Shown here: piece after piece, positions 62,797 to 64,000 of the stretch | Layout: each line of letters opens with the position of its first letter | Position numbering within the stretch: position 1 is the stretch's first letter | Assembly: GCA_025966315.1 (NCBI GenBank) | Contig: JAOPUZ010000023.1 | Location: forward strand, 124,001-188,000 | Length of the DNA: 64,000 nt | From: Frankiales bacterium | GTDB taxonomy: Bacteria > Actinomycetota > Actinomycetes > Mycobacteriales > Jatrophihabitantaceae | Direction of reading: 5' to 3' | Notes under the pieces: generated by a model | The model's input: only the letters and a program-made list of their open reading frames with translations | What the model was told of the DNA's origin: nothing | Database searches by the model: none | Program-made: the position numbers and the translations under genes

Positions 62797-64000
<1,204 letters not shown>

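Overview
The window is a 64 kb piece of high-GC actinobacterial chromosome (Actinomycetota). The evidence is GC-rich codon use, many GTG starts, and conserved actinobacterial gene blocks: gpsA-ddl / DUF3515 / Lrp / thiL / rpmB / DAK2; leuCD divergent from an IclR regulator; gltX-tRNA-Gln-tRNA-Glu; ligA beside an ACT protein and a MetE-like gene; and glgX/glgP/glgE/treS. An F420 gene (cofC), a MutT1-type Nudix-phosphatase, a lysine-tailed HU and GlgE also fit this phylum. The genus cannot be fixed by reading alone. No prophage, insertion sequence, CRISPR array or rRNA operon is visible, so this is core chromosome with a few accessory islets.

Layout. 1-10 kb: DAK2 protein, ribosomal protein L28, thiamine phosphate kinase, Lrp domain protein, DUF3515 protein, D-Ala-D-Ala ligase, glycerol-3-phosphate dehydrogenase, acyltransferase, CofC, polyphosphate kinase and a Nudix/phosphatase. 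10-14 kb: HU-type nucleoid protein, leuD, leuC and the divergent IclR regulator with a palindromic operator. 14-20 kb: a GGDEF-EAL protein, a decayed VOC gene, a small monooxygenase-like gene, two tRNAs, gltX and an FAA-hydrolase-family gene. 20-32 kb: branched-chain amino acid genes cimA, leuB, ilvC, ilvN and ilvB, with an attenuator leader before ilvB, then a large secreted repeat protein, then ilvD, which is interrupted by an in-frame amber codon. 32-37 kb: PH-domain protein, sugar-dehydrogenase-like lipoprotein and the gatCAB amidotransferase genes. 37-41.5 kb: an islet with a membrane diguanylate cyclase, a membrane-anchored TasA/camelysin-like protein, a second such protein without the anchor, and a SipW-type signal peptidase. 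41.6-48 kb: ACT protein, ligA with a repeat-encoded tail, MetE-like protein, mnmA and a cysteine desulfurase. 48-53 kb: an MFS transporter, a small exported protein, a Cds1-like PLP enzyme, a HAD phosphatase, an enoyl-CoA hydratase and an ABC ATPase. 53-64 kb: glycogen and maltose-1-phosphate metabolism (glgX, glgP, glgE, treS), interrupted by a VOC protein and an NfeD/SPFH pair.

How the parts fit. The leu/ilv/cimA genes form a nearly complete branched-chain amino acid pathway, with two visible control devices: an IclR operator and a leader peptide with a terminator. The amber codon in ilvD is therefore striking. GltX, tRNA-Gln, tRNA-Glu and GatCAB together suit the indirect route to Gln-tRNA. 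The cysteine desulfurase and MnmA share an operon, as expected for tRNA 2-thiouridine synthesis.

The most promising unexplained system is the 37.3-41.5 kb islet. A c-di-GMP synthase with an intact product-inhibition site is translationally coupled to a tethered TasA-like protein, and divergent from these lie an untethered TasA-like protein and its probable SipW-type peptidase. It looks like a second-messenger-linked surface-fibre module. Other points worth checking are a 50-bp palindromic element present twice, possible ATT and ATC start codons, and a minisatellite that builds the LigA tail and lies next to a convergent gene overlap.
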